Shown: positions 1 to 7,353 of the stretch, piece by piece | Numbering within the stretch: position 1 is the stretch's first letter | Layout of the letters: every line of letters begins with the position of its first letter | Assembly (NCBI RefSeq): GCF_900110455.1 | Contig: NZ_FOIS01000007.1 | Coordinates: 1 to 51,561, forward strand | Direction of reading: 5' to 3' | Length of the DNA: 51,561 bases | From: Natrinema salifodinae | Lineage (GTDB): Archaea > Halobacteriota > Halobacteria > Halobacteriales > Natrialbaceae | The notes under the pieces: model-generated | Seen by the model: only the letters and a program-made list of their open reading frames with translations | Told to the model about the DNA's origin: nothing | Databases searched by the model: none | Position numbers and translations under genes: made by a program

Positions 1-95
1 CTACGGCTGGAAGGATCTCACCGCGAACGCCATCATCGACGGTCGCTCGGTCGTATTGGCGAACGTCTCGAAGGTCCCTGGAGACCGGACGTTCC
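1..95. repeat. Left copy of the 95-bp terminal direct repeat (circle junction)
   Basis: Bases 1-95 are identical to 51467-51561. The repeat lies inside one open reading frame that continues in frame across the joint. This is what an assembler produces when it linearises a circular molecule with overlapping ends, so the unit length is 51,466 bp. A true terminal repeat of a linear DNA would be unlikely to sit mid-gene. Confidence 0.95.
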
Positions 96-862
96 AGGCG
101 CTGAAGTACCTCGTTGATCGTGCGCGTGACCTCGTGGACGTCGAATGCTTCTACGCAGACGCCGAGTTCGCCACTGTCCAGTTCTGCCGTTACATCGACT
201 ACATCAACGAATACTACGTCTTCCGGAAAGGCCACAGAGACCCTGTTAAGGAGGCGTTCAAGGATTTCACCGGAAAGGCGGACTGGACAGACTACACGAT
301 GAAGACCAGTTCGCAGGCCGGGAAGGGGTCGAAGGAACACGACACTACACTATTCGCCGTAGAGAAGCGCGGGCAGATCGGCGTGAAGAAAGGCGAGAAA
401 CGTGATGAAGATCACAAGCAGGCTGGTCTCGACGACTTCCAGATGGAGAAGCCCGAAGGCCAGCTCACGTTCGACGACCTCGTTGACGACGAGGACATCG
501 AGTACGTCGCCTTCGTCACGAACAAGAAGATCACCAGCAGCGGGATCGATCCGGCCTTAGACCCGAAGGCACACGACAACGAGCATACGGTCTGGGGACA
601 GGCCGAACGCTACCGTCGGCGCTGGTCGATCGAGACGACCTTCCGCCAGGTCAAGTACCAGTTCATGGCGAAGACGCGATCGCGTGACCTCGGTACTCGC
701 CGGTTCTTCTGGATGGTCGGTATCCTGCTGTACAACGGCTGGGCCACGATGAACCTGCTCGTTCAGGAGTGGGCCGCTCAGACGTTCGATGACGACGAGA
801 CCGACCCGCCTGTCCGCGGGAAGGTCTACCTCGAAGAACTGGCGAACTTCGACTACGGCTAA
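2..862 (+). CDS. DDE transposase-like protein, C-terminal part (gene continues from 50394)
   Basis: This is the 3' part of a 644-codon gene that starts at 50394 and crosses the circle junction; window base 2 begins codon 359. It holds the second catalytic Asp (FYADAEF) and the Glu in a Y-x2-R-x3-E-x6-K type signature (YRRRWSIETTF then RQVK near window 610-660), which is the mark of IS4-like transposases including haloarchaeal ISH families. The first Asp (CIDGS) lies in the other part, near 51376. A hydrophobic segment (FFWMVGILLYNGW) follows the YREK box, as in the family. I see no terminal inverted repeats flanking the gene, so it may be a stranded or domesticated transposase. Confidence 0.85.
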   Translation, partial: YGWKDLTANAIIDGRSVVLANVSKVPGDRTFQALKYLVDRARDLVDVECFYADAEFATVQFCRYIDYINEYYVFRKGHRDPVKEAFKDFTGKADWTDYTMKTSSQAGKGSKEHDTTLFAVEKRGQIGVKKGEKRDEDHKQAGLDDFQMEKPEGQLTFDDLVDDEDIEYVAFVTNKKITSSGIDPALDPKAHDNEHTVWGQAERYRRRWSIETTFRQVKYQFMAKTRSRDLGTRRFFWMVGILLYNGWATMNLLVQEWAAQTFDDDETDPPVRGKVYLEELANFDYG

Positions 863-1051
863 CCCCGCTGTTTCCGCTCCGGGTTCACTGACTCGGTAGC
901 CGCAGCACTCTCAGTCGCTCCTTCTTTTCGCCGTATCGTGTCGAGAATCAGTCAATCGACCCTACGCCGCCCGCACTGACCGGCTAGTCCGAGTCGTCCC
1001 TCCCTTCTTTTCCGATACTACTATCTGGTACAGAAGCCATATTTTGGAGTA
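863..1051. other. Convergent intergenic region
   Basis: This separates the transposase stop from the end of the minus-strand operon. It contains two T-rich tracts on the plus strand (CCTTCTTTTC near 925 and CCCTTCTTTTCC near 1004) that could end transcription of the transposase gene. No gene is visible. Confidence 0.4.
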
Positions 1052-1144
1052 CTAATAGTACCTCCGCGAATCCTGCTCGCGTTCGTCATCACGCTCGAGC
1101 TTGGCGATTGCCGCGTCGACGTCCGCCTGGCGCGCTTCAATCAT
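1052..1144 (-). CDS. 30-aa charged microprotein, last gene of the minus operon
   Basis: Its ATG overlaps the TGA of the upstream gene as ATGA (1141-1144), the same junction used by the other genes of this operon. The product is helical and charged, beginning MIEARQADVD and ending DSRRYY. No domain can be named. The overlap and haloarchaeal codon choice are the evidence that it is real; at 30 aa it could still be chance. Confidence 0.5.
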   Translation of the reverse strand: MIEARQADVDAAIAKLERDDEREQDSRRYY

Positions 1145-1632
1145 TCCGACCCGCCTCCGAAGGCATCGAGGGTCTGTTGCCCGCCCTCATCGGGCGTCGG
1201 ATACTCATCGGCGTCACGCAGCGGGGAGAGGCCGACGTCCTCGGGATTGAGCGATTCGAGGAGGTCCGTACTCGTCGCGCCGCGATCGACGCCGAGTTTG
1301 TCCATCCGCGATCGGATGACCTCGGTGCTACGCTCGTAGTTGAACAGCGCCGCGAGCTTGTCGAGCGTGTCGTAGCCGTAGTCGTGATAGAGGTGTGCGA
1401 GTGCGCGGTAGTCGTCCCACGGCGCGAGCACGTTGGCGTCGCGGAGGTAGCCCGAGACCGTTTCGAGGGCGGCCTCGAGCGCGTCGGCGATCTCGTCCGG
1501 GCGGTCGCCGTTGCGGTAGCGCCGGATCGTGAGTGCGCGGTCGTCGGTCGTCTGTGCGAAGTCGGTTCGGTCGGTCGTAGTCGGGTTGCGAGTTGCCGTT
1601 GAGAACTCTTTCGAGTAGTTCTGGATGCTCAT
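1141..1632 (-). CDS. Putative DNA-binding protein with two HTH-like segments and a PIP-box-like tail
   Basis: A 163-aa protein. I chose the internal ATG at 1632 (MSIQNYSKEF) because it overlaps the preceding stop as ATGA. Residues about 35-65 (TIRRYRNGDRPDEIADALEA onward to GYLRDANV) and 70-110 look like tandem helix-turn-helix units of the kind seen in haloarchaeal regulators. The C-terminus carries QQTLDAFGG, close to the QxxLxxFF sliding-clamp-binding peptide but with Gly for the second aromatic. It lies in an operon with a wHTH/zinc protein, so a regulatory or replication-associated role is likely. Exact function unknown. Confidence 0.75.
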   Translation of the reverse strand: MSIQNYSKEFSTATRNPTTTDRTDFAQTTDDRALTIRRYRNGDRPDEIADALEAALETVSGYLRDANVLAPWDDYRALAHLYHDYGYDTLDKLAALFNYERSTEVIRSRMDKLGVDRGATSTDLLESLNPEDVGLSPLRDADEYPTPDEGGQQTLDAFGGGSE

Positions 1633-2111
1633 CGGTCGCCACCCCCGGCGTTCGAGGCTTCGCGGTCCAGTGTCCGGAGGATTGAGCAATCAGGACAGGC
1701 GTGGACGACGTCGCGGTTGTCGCCGAAGACACGGGCGAATTGGCGCGTGACCTGGCTCCCGCAGTTGCGACAGGTGCGGTTGCGATCGGCGTCGGCGGCC
1801 GTCGGGTTCCACGATGGGCGAGCGACGCCGCCGTCGGTGACGAGCTTCTGGTCGCCCTCGTCGTCGGCCGGTAGGTAGCTCTTGCGCTGCTGGCCGTCGT
1901 GGAACCCCCTGGCGGCTTGCAGGCGGCCCGCCTCGGCGAGTTGCGAACAGTGTTTGGCGATCGTCTTCGGCGCGAACGGGAGTTCCTCCGCGACGCGGGC
2001 CGGGAGGACGCCGCCGTTGCCGGCGATCGTCTCGCCGTGCTCGGTGAGCGTTTCGATGGTGTCGATGAGGTCCGCGTCGTCGAGTTGGAGGCCGTACTTG
2101 TGGGCGGCCAT
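1629..2111 (-). CDS. Winged-helix protein with C-terminal zinc ribbon
   Basis: A 160-aa protein. The N-terminal half (about residues 10-75) reads as a winged helix that includes LPARVAEELPFAPKTIAKHC and then SQLAEAGRLQ. The C-terminal part is a zinc ribbon with CRNCGSQVTRQFARVFGD and a later CPDC, a pattern that recurs as a small stand-alone zinc domain on haloarchaeal plasmids and proviruses. Here it is fused to an HTH, which points to a transcription factor. It is flanked by an ATGA overlap downstream and an immediately adjacent stop upstream, so it is co-transcribed with both neighbours. Confidence 0.85.
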   Translation of the reverse strand: MAAHKYGLQLDDADLIDTIETLTEHGETIAGNGGVLPARVAEELPFAPKTIAKHCSQLAEAGRLQAARGFHDGQQRKSYLPADDEGDQKLVTDGGVARPSWNPTAADADRNRTCRNCGSQVTRQFARVFGDNRDVVHACPDCSILRTLDREASNAGGGDR

Positions 2112-2807
2112 CTAGGCGTCACCCCCGTTCGTCGCGGCGTTTTTCGGTGGCTGCACGTCGATCGCCGTGACCGAGGTCGGCTCGAGCGTGCCGTCGATCC
2201 GCGCGAGCACCGCGTCGAACGTGAGCGGTTCGGCGGTCTCGTCGGCGGCCGTGCGGAGTAGGTACGGCGCGTTGGCCTCGGGCGTGGCCGGGAAGATGTA
2301 TTCCGTCGGCTCGGCGCGTTCGAGGATCAGCACCTGGCCGGCGTCGAGTCCTTTCACGTCCGGATGGAGGTCGTCAGAACGGGATGCCGAGTCGGGGGTC
2401 GATGAGTCGGATGTGGCGTCTCCCGACTCGGCTGTTGTCTGGAGGTCGTCGGCAGCGATAGCCGTGTCGTCAGGGTTGTTGACGGGTGCGTCCTCGTCGT
2501 ACTCGAGTTCGGTGCCACCGTCCGTCGCCGGGACCGGCGTCGGGTCGGGCTCGGGCGTGACGGACTCGCCAGTCAGTTCGCGTTCGCGAGCGTTGAGCCA
2601 TTTCATGACGTTCGAGCGGCCCCACTCTTCGGCCTCGATCCGCTGCCACTCGCGGAGGTACTCGAGATCGTCGATGCACTTGATGCGTGCCTCGGCGAGG
2701 TACAGTTCGTCGAGCGAGAGGAACCGGGCTGGGTCTTCGCCGAATCGGTCTTCGACCGCGGGATAGGTCGGGCGGTCGGAGGTGCTCGCCTGGTAGGGCG
2801 TACTCAT
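2112..2807 (-). CDS. Acidic protein of unknown function with disordered centre
   Basis: A 231-aa protein. ATG 2807 (MSTPYQASTS) is preferred over upstream options because it overlaps the previous stop as ATGA. The N-terminal third is helical (DELYLAEARIKCIDDLEYL). Residues about 90-150 are a low-complexity, Asp/Ser/Thr-rich linker, and the C-terminal part is a compact alpha/beta segment (AGQVLILERAEPTEYIF). I do not recognise a family. Its place in the operon with two DNA-binding proteins suggests a plasmid maintenance or regulatory role. Confidence 0.7.
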   Translation of the reverse strand: MSTPYQASTSDRPTYPAVEDRFGEDPARFLSLDELYLAEARIKCIDDLEYLREWQRIEAEEWGRSNVMKWLNARERELTGESVTPEPDPTPVPATDGGTELEYDEDAPVNNPDDTAIAADDLQTTAESGDATSDSSTPDSASRSDDLHPDVKGLDAGQVLILERAEPTEYIFPATPEANAPYLLRTAADETAEPLTFDAVLARIDGTLEPTSVTAIDVQPPKNAATNGGDA

Positions 2808-2998
2808 TGGTCGACCGCCTCCGCGAGCGTGAGGAACGAATCGTAATCGCGATCGTAGGACGGGGTCGCCGGGAGCGAGACGTCGATCTCGCCGTCGGCC
2901 GTGCCGACGACGCACGGCTGGGGTTGGTGGTTGGTCGCAGTCTGCGCACCGGTGTCAGTCCCGCCATAGTTAAGGCGGGGCGAATCTAATGACCTCAT
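2804..2998 (-). CDS. Small hypothetical protein, first gene of the minus operon
   Basis: A 64-aa product beginning MRSLDSPRLN. ATG 2998 lies just downstream of the conserved hairpin and 16-mer at 3008-3054. Its stop overlaps the next start. The sequence is acidic with no recognised motif. A longer start at 3049 is possible but would place coding sequence through the hairpin. Confidence 0.6.
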   Translation of the reverse strand: MRSLDSPRLNYGGTDTGAQTATNHQPQPCVVGTADGEIDVSLPATPSYDRDYDSFLTLAEAVDQ

Positions 2999-3007
2999 TG
3001 CTATCTC

Positions 3008-3054
3008 AATCTCCAATCGGGATAGCACCTGACGCCGTGCCCATAACACGGCGT
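3008..3054 (-). promoter_or_regulatory. Conserved 16-mer plus CCCATAA-loop hairpin, copy 1
   Basis: Bases 3008-3023 read AATCTCCAATCGGGAT. Bases 3032-3054 form a perfect 8-bp stem (ACGCCGTG with CACGGCGT) around the 7-nt loop CCCATAA. The same 16-mer and the same loop recur at 6133-6212. Read on the minus strand, the hairpin comes first, then the 16-mer, then the start codon at 2998, so it lies in that gene's leader. Confidence 0.6.
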
Positions 3055-3142
3055 TTTCCGTGACTCAGATTCTCCAGAGCCACGTGTCTCGGTGCTACAT
3101 AGTCAATAGAGTTGATACTACTTATAGATATTGGATTATTCC

Positions 3143-3185
3143 CTATTCAGGAATAGCCTTATAAGGAACAATTCCGTATTGGAGG
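3143..3185 (+). promoter_or_regulatory. Promoter with two abutting palindromes and a Shine-Dalgarno
   Basis: CTATTCAGGAATAG (3143-3156) is a palindrome with 6-bp arms. It abuts CCTTATAAGG (3157-3166), a perfect palindrome that also contains the likely TATA box, about 25 nt before the ATG at 3190. GGAGG at 3181-3185 is a good ribosome-binding site. The palindromes are where a repressor, possibly the downstream HTH protein, would bind. Confidence 0.6.
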
Positions 3186-3189
3186 ATAG

Positions 3190-4023
3190 ATGGACCGAGA
3201 ACTGGTTGCCGTGACGTACAAACACGCGCCGTCCGAGCGAAAAACGATCTGGAAACAGCGAGCAATCGGAAACGTGCTCGAAGAGTGGGAAGACGAACGG
3301 CCCACAGACTTCGAGCGCGTGTTCTACACTCACGATACTGGGTGGCTGATCGATTTTCGCGTTCCGACAGACGGGCTTGGGCAATACGGATGGGACACTG
3401 GATTCGACCTATCCGTCGAGGTCGACCACGATCTCGTAGACCAGGCCGATATCACCGACCCGGAGTACATCGAAGCACTCGAGCGACTCGCGTTGGCCCT
3501 CGAAGACGAGCTGCTGGCCGTCATTGAAGCCGAGCAAGAACAGTCACAGTTCTCCGCAAAGGAGTTCGCCGCGTTGATGCTCTATAAAAAGGAGATGGTC
3601 AACGAGGATCGGGCAGCGGATGCGCTCGGAGTCAAGATCGGGACCTATCGCGGGAAGCTCGGTCGGATTCGCGACAAGATCGACGCGGCGAAGCTCACCC
3701 TTGAGTTGACCGGCGAACTGGAAGACCATAACGAGCGCGTGCGTGAGTCCGAAGGCTACCACTCGTTCGGTGACTTCGTCGACATCTACGAGGGTGACGA
3801 GTACCCGGTTGGCTCGAAGTTACGAAACGATATCATTCAGCACATCCAGAATATCGTCGACCTCCTCGAGCACGAGGACGGGGCGGCTCATTACGACAGT
3901 GTTATCGAGCGGACCCAAGAGCGACTGGAGGTCTCCTATCACCGCGCTCGTTACGAGCTGGAGCGCGCGATCGGCAAGGACTTGGTCGAACGCGATGGGA
4001 ACGTCGTAACGCGTCCCGAGTAG
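3190..4023 (+). CDS. Putative HTH DNA-binding protein
   Basis: A 277-aa acidic protein. Around residues 120-165 it has a helix-rich segment (FSAKEFAALMLYKKEMVNED then RAADALGVKIGTYRGKLGRI) that resembles a sigma-region-4-like helix-turn-helix. The C-terminal part (about 205-270) has a second wHTH-like pattern ending in VERDGNVVTRPE. It opens a two-gene plus-strand unit behind a palindromic promoter, which fits an autoregulated control protein. No family name can be given. Confidence 0.7.
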   Translation: MDRELVAVTYKHAPSERKTIWKQRAIGNVLEEWEDERPTDFERVFYTHDTGWLIDFRVPTDGLGQYGWDTGFDLSVEVDHDLVDQADITDPEYIEALERLALALEDELLAVIEAEQEQSQFSAKEFAALMLYKKEMVNEDRAADALGVKIGTYRGKLGRIRDKIDAAKLTLELTGELEDHNERVRESEGYHSFGDFVDIYEGDEYPVGSKLRNDIIQHIQNIVDLLEHEDGAAHYDSVIERTQERLEVSYHRARYELERAIGKDLVERDGNVVTRPE

Positions 4024-4079
4024 TATCGGCAGGGTTGTCGGGAATACGCTCTTGTACTCGGAAATTCTGTCTCTATTTA

Positions 4080-4547
4080 ATGTCGATCCTGCGTGAGGAA
4101 CTCGAAGAAGCCGACGCGTTGATCGAAGAGGCCGAAGGAAAGCTGGCTGCGGCAGCTCGAGAGATAGAACTAGTAGCCGAAGAACATTCGACGATGAACG
4201 CCCACCACGATATCGAGGACGGGACGATCACCGTCACGGTAGACCACCAGGCAACGGTGAAGAAGCTGAACGAACAACTCCCGTATCCACTCCGTGCGAA
4301 AGAGAAACGTGGTGATATCGAGATTGTGGACGTCAAGGCTGAAATCGAGAGTGAGGAGTTGTACAACCTGAAGCAGTTAATAAGAGCGATCGAGGAACAA
4401 TTCGAAAGTGGCGCACCTATCAAGGCTGTGTTGCAGTACGCACCTGAAGCCTCATACACGAAAGCAGAAGCCGAGCGTGAGATTGAGAAGTTGAAGCAGA
4501 AGGGCGAGGTCTACGAGCCGAGTCGAGACCGACTCCGGACGACCTGA
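4080..4547 (+). CDS. Coiled-coil protein with MCM-like C-terminal winged helix
   Basis: A 155-aa product from ATG 4080 (MSILREELEEADALIEEAEG); an upstream in-frame start at 4035 would add 15 less convincing residues. Residues 4-40 form a coiled coil. The last about 60 residues (LIRAIEEQFESGAPIKAVLQ onward, ending EKLKQKGEVYEPSRDRLRTT) resemble the small winged helix at the C-terminus of haloarchaeal MCM helicases. No ATPase domain is present. A role at the replication fork or in replication control is an inference. Confidence 0.65.
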   Translation: MSILREELEEADALIEEAEGKLAAAAREIELVAEEHSTMNAHHDIEDGTITVTVDHQATVKKLNEQLPYPLRAKEKRGDIEIVDVKAEIESEELYNLKQLIRAIEEQFESGAPIKAVLQYAPEASYTKAEAEREIEKLKQKGEVYEPSRDRLRTT

Positions 4548-4957
4548 GTACACATAACATCGCTGTTATCGAAGTGGGCGGCTCAGGACACTGTTTCTCG
4601 AGAGTTTGGCCGGAGTGATACCAGGACTGGTGGCGGATTACACCGCTGTAAGAGAGCGTAAGAACAGGACGGGAGTGCCAACAGACCGCGGTTTGTGGCG
4701 AGAGGGCGATCAACGAGGCAGAGAACGGCGATCCAGGGAGGAACGAGTCCGAGAGGTTAGTACCGAGACCCCATGAGTGATTACGGTGTCGTAAACAACC
4801 TCAGACGACCGGCGTAAACAGCAAGACCACTATCTTTCACGACTCCATATAGAGTAGTGAAAGAGTAGTGATTACACCCCACAGTAACGAACCGAAACAA
4901 ACAACCGCAACCGCACTGAAATTAACCGCTCTTATCTTTATCTTGATATCTTAGGGG
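4548..4957. other. Convergent, AT-rich intergenic region with palindrome and repeats (origin candidate)
   Basis: No gene is visible in these 410 bases. CTTTCACGACTC (4834-4845) and GAGTAGTGAAAG (4852-4863) form a 12-bp inverted repeat with one mismatch around CATATA. A 19-mer at 4776-4794 recurs inverted at 5002-5020 inside the neighbouring gene. Bases 4918-4955 are a run of A/T-rich sequence. Inverted repeats, partial iterons (AGTGATTAC at 4867) and easily melted DNA next to a Rep-like gene make this a candidate origin. Confidence 0.45.
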
Positions 4958-5020
4958 CTATCGCCCAGAGTCGCTGTTTACGGTCGTCCCTCCGTCGGTG
5001 CTTACGACACCGTAATCACT
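4776..5020. repeat. 19-bp perfect inverted repeat, arms 4776-4794 and 5002-5020
   Basis: AGTGATTACGGTGTCGTAA at 4776-4794 has its exact reverse complement at 5002-5020. The right arm lies in the C-terminal codons of the gene at 4958-5842. Related short motifs TTTACGGT occur at 4977 and 5109. A 19-nt match by chance over this distance is improbable, so a binding site or recombination origin is likely. Confidence 0.75.
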
Positions 5021-5842
5021 GGCAGATTCGAGTCGGTCGAACTCCTGAGCAACTTCATCCCCACCGTCCTCTGCCGCATTCTCCGCGTTCACGGCGTCAT
5101 CGGCGGTGTTTACGGTGCTGTCGTCCGACTCAGACGCAACGTCCGCGATCTCTTTCGTGTATGCAACCCATGCGTTCCGGTCGATCACGATGCGGTTCGT
5201 CTTCTCGGAGTCGTCGAACTCCATCATGTCCTTCCCGAACTTCCCGACGAACTTCATCGCCCGCCGGATCGTGTTCGCGTTCGGATTCTCGACGTCCAGG
5301 CGCTGGGCCAGCTCGGGCGTCGCGATCTCCCGTTCGAGGATATCTTTGACCTTCGTCGACGGGAGCATCATCTTCCCCTCATTCGAGTAGGCGTACTGTC
5401 CGAGGTACGGGAACAGGCGAGCGGCGATCTCCTGGTTCTTGCTCAGGTCGTGCTCGTCCGGCTCGAGGTTCTGCGCGGACAGGTACATGTTGTGCAGGGG
5501 CAGCAGGTCAGACGGATCGACGCCTGCGTTGGAGTTGGCGACGACCTCTCCTGGGTCGACCTCTCCGCGTTCGATCTTCTCAACCCGCTCTTCTAACTCG
5601 AAAACGTCCTCCTTATTGTTGAACGTCCGCCGGTCGTACTTGTTTCGGATCTTCTGAGTCTCTGTCTCGAGTGAGACTTCCAACTCTGCCAACGCACGTG
5701 TCAGGTACTGGCGCGCCTGGCGTTCTTGCTGGAGTTCCTTCTCGAGCTCGCCGACACGAGCGGCGAGTTTCTGTTGCTGTTCGACTAACTCTGCGACCGA
5801 AACGTCGTCGTGGTCTAACTCTTGCTGGTTGTGCTGACTCAT
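4958..5842 (-). CDS. Coiled-coil DNA-binding (Rep- or partition-like) protein
   Basis: A 294-aa protein. Residues about 15-100 are a long coiled coil rich in Glu, Gln, Arg and Lys (VEQQQKLAARVGELEKELQQ). Residues about 115-225 are a folded helical domain with an HTH-like stretch (PELAQRLDVENPNANTIRRA) and basic MKFVGKFGKDMM. The tail is acidic and disordered. Its coding end contains one arm of a 19-bp inverted repeat, and a structured leader lies upstream. I do not recognise the family; binding to the nearby repeats is an inference. Confidence 0.75.
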   Translation of the reverse strand: MSQHNQQELDHDDVSVAELVEQQQKLAARVGELEKELQQERQARQYLTRALAELEVSLETETQKIRNKYDRRTFNNKEDVFELEERVEKIERGEVDPGEVVANSNAGVDPSDLLPLHNMYLSAQNLEPDEHDLSKNQEIAARLFPYLGQYAYSNEGKMMLPSTKVKDILEREIATPELAQRLDVENPNANTIRRAMKFVGKFGKDMMEFDDSEKTNRIVIDRNAWVAYTKEIADVASESDDSTVNTADDAVNAENAAEDGGDEVAQEFDRLESASDYGVVSTDGGTTVNSDSGR

Positions 5843-6041
5843 CGCTGTCTTCGTGCGGTCCGGCGACGCCCGAAGACGCCACTCCGAGAGACAAAGCCAC
5901 GGCTCACGGCGGTAGCTTTAACCTCTCGGAGCGAAAAGGGACAGTTGTCCAGACCGGCCCTTTTCGCCGAGGTTGTTTTCTTCAGCGGTGCGTATGCGAG
6001 TTTCCTGTCCTGCGTACTGTCCCTTTGACAGTCGTGTGGCT
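5843..6041 (-). promoter_or_regulatory. Long structured leader with competing helices
   Basis: Downstream of the ACTAGTTTTA box (6042-6051) the predicted minus-strand transcript has a leader of about 175 nt before ATG 5842. GCGAAAAGGG (5931-5940) pairs perfectly with CCCTTTTCGC (5958-5967), extended by CTCG/CGAG. AAAGGGACAGT (5935-5945) pairs perfectly with ACTGTCCCTTT (6016-6026). The two helices share 5935-5940 and so exclude each other. No ORF in the leader looks real. Confidence 0.5.
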
Positions 6042-6051
6042 TAAAACTAGT
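6042..6051 (-). promoter_or_regulatory. ACTAGTTTTA promoter box, copy 1
   Basis: Read on the minus strand the sequence is ACTAGTTTTAAG. The same box stands 26-28 nt upstream of the starts at 9084 and 9867, the spacing of a haloarchaeal TATA/BRE element. It is enclosed by a 6-bp inverted repeat GTGGCT/AGCCAC. It should start a transcript near 6016-6020. Confidence 0.55.
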
Positions 6052-6132
6052 AGCCACGTCGGACACAGGTCTAGGACTAGACACGCCCGACGGCGTGCCC
6101 TCACCGCGTGTCGTACTGTTCTGAATCACGTG

Positions 6133-6212
6133 AATCTCCAATCGGGATCATGGCGGCTCCATGTGGGTTGCTGCGCTCGTCGCGGGTGGCCTGCCCATAA
6201 CAGGCGTCGCGA
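6133..6212 (-). promoter_or_regulatory. Conserved 16-mer plus CCCATAA-loop hairpin, copy 2
   Basis: AATCTCCAATCGGGAT at 6133-6148 is identical to 3008-3023. GCCTG and CAGGC (6189-6193, 6201-6205) enclose the same CCCATAA loop, and CGTCGCG/CGCGACG extends the hairpin below an internal loop. Order and strand match copy 1, with a longer gap between hairpin and 16-mer. Confidence 0.6.
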
Positions 6213-6241
6213 CGGGATTCGATACAACGACGGCTCATCGG

Positions 6242-6562
6242 CTACAGCGTCACCTCTTCGAGTCCAAGTTCCGAGCACGCGGCCGCGAGCCAATCAGGCA
6301 CGGTCGATGGCTTCGGCACCGGCCCGGCTTCGTCGTAGACGCTTTCGAGATCGCCGGTCGCGAGCACGACGTCGACGACCCAGGTCGTCTCGACGAGCGT
6401 CAGCCGGATCGTCGCGGTCGACTCGACGTCGCCGACGATCGTGGCCTCGACGGTCGCGGCCGCCTCGGGAAGCTGGGCAGCGCCGAGCGCCCGCAGGTCG
6501 ATCCGTTCGGATCGTTCGGGGGGTTGCTCGGACTGAGTCGCTTCGGCGTTCGTGATTGCCAT
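6242..6562 (-). CDS. Hypothetical protein, 106 aa
   Basis: The ATG at 6562 (MAITNAEATQSEQPPERSER) is chosen because the sequence upstream in frame is Arg-rich and unlike a halophilic protein. The product is acidic and mostly beta (TATIRLTLVETTWVVDVVLA), ending with DWLAAACSELGLEEVTL. No family is recognised. It is a single gene between two repeat-rich intergenic regions. Confidence 0.65.
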   Translation of the reverse strand: MAITNAEATQSEQPPERSERIDLRALGAAQLPEAAATVEATIVGDVESTATIRLTLVETTWVVDVVLATGDLESVYDEAGPVPKPSTVPDWLAAACSELGLEEVTL

Positions 6563-7031
6563 GTCAGAGAATACGTTCGAAGCCGCCTTGAGGCTAAGGG
6601 GGTCGTTTCCGACGCTTCCGGCCCCGCCGTCCGGCGATTTTCGTTTCCGGCCCCTGTGTCGATGGTCGGGCGACCGTGCCGCCAAACAGGTCGCGAAACC
6701 AGACGTTGCGCGCAGCGCAACAGTCGTAATGGCGGTATAGTTTAGGGGGCGCGTGTTCTCTGTCATGGTAGGGCGTCAGCCTTTGGCCCACTGGACGGCG
6801 TGGTGGAGTCACGCCCGTCCACTTCGTTTTCGCAGACAGGTTTCCCGTCCAGAGGCTCGTATTTGCTGACACTCTATCCGTAACACTGAATCCTCTTATA
6901 CTTTTGGAGCATCTAATCCACAGCATAGACACCTACATTCCATATCGGCCACTTCTTCTACCCAAAAGATAAATACTCACTGCCCTCGAAATATCGAGGC
7001 AATTAATGAATGTGCTTTTGAAAGTGGGGGC
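6563..7031. other. 469-bp intergenic region with inverted repeats; origin candidate near cdc6
   Basis: TGGACGGCGTG (6792-6802) pairs with CACGCCCGTCCA (6810-6821) except for one bulged C, and a third CCCGTCCA lies at 6853. The right end (6880-7000) is AT-rich and holds the promoter of the phiH1-like gene. No gene is visible. The position between a replication-type gene cluster and cdc6 suits an origin, but I cannot see a convincing ORB element. Confidence 0.4.
6984..6999. promoter_or_regulatory. Palindromic operator CCTCGAAATATCGAGG
   Basis: A 6-bp-arm palindrome around AATA, placed between a TATA-like GATAAATAC (6968) and the start at 7032. It is the natural binding site for the winged-helix protein encoded immediately downstream. 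Confidence 0.55.
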
Positions 7032-7346
7032 ATGCGCCGCCGGATACCAGGTATGGATCAATTAGACGAGCTAATCCTCGAGTTTCTCGAGGCGATGGGC
7101 TCACCCGGCGGTGAGGCTGTTGCTTTGCCACCGACTTCGGTATGGCTTAATCTCGCGAAAGTACGCGAGTCGACTGATAAGCGACAAAATACAGTCTCTC
7201 GCCACATGTCTGCGCTTGCTGATGCGGGTCTACTTGAGAAAGTGGATAAAGATCGTGGATACTACACCATCACGGACCTTGGTCGCCGGTACGTGAACAA
7301 CGAATTATCTAATGAGGAAATCGAAGAGATAAAATCGAAATTATAG
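7032..7346 (+). CDS. PhiH1-repressor-like winged-helix regulator
   Basis: A 104-aa protein. The N-terminus MRRIPG-type lead followed by MDQLDELILEFLEAMGSPGG matches the start of haloarchaeal phiH1-repressor-like proteins. The wHTH core is VRESTDKRQNTVSRHMSALA followed by the wing DAGLLEKVDKDRGYYTITDLG. The start may instead be ATG 7053. It is transcribed convergently with cdc6 and lies behind a palindrome, which suggests autoregulation and a maintenance or immunity role. Confidence 0.85.
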   Translation: MRRRIPGMDQLDELILEFLEAMGSPGGEAVALPPTSVWLNLAKVRESTDKRQNTVSRHMSALADAGLLEKVDKDRGYYTITDLGRRYVNNELSNEEIEEIKSKL

Positions 7347-7353
7347 ACGCCTG

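Noticed and set aside
6185-6225. CCCATAA anticodon-like hairpin followed by GGATTCGAT, considered as tRNA-Met
   Set aside because: No acceptor stem, D-arm or paired T-stem fits. Position 33 would be C, and the same loop recurs at 3040 in a different context.
5671-6555. Long plus-strand ORF opposite the Rep-like gene and its leader
   Set aside because: Arg/Ser-rich translation without haloarchaeal codon bias; it covers the repeat-rich leader and is best read as a shadow.
6785-6862. TGGAC/GTCCA repeats as origin recognition boxes for Orc1/Cdc6
   Set aside because: They form a hairpin and lack the long G-run and core seen in haloarchaeal ORB elements, so I list the region only as a weak origin candidate.
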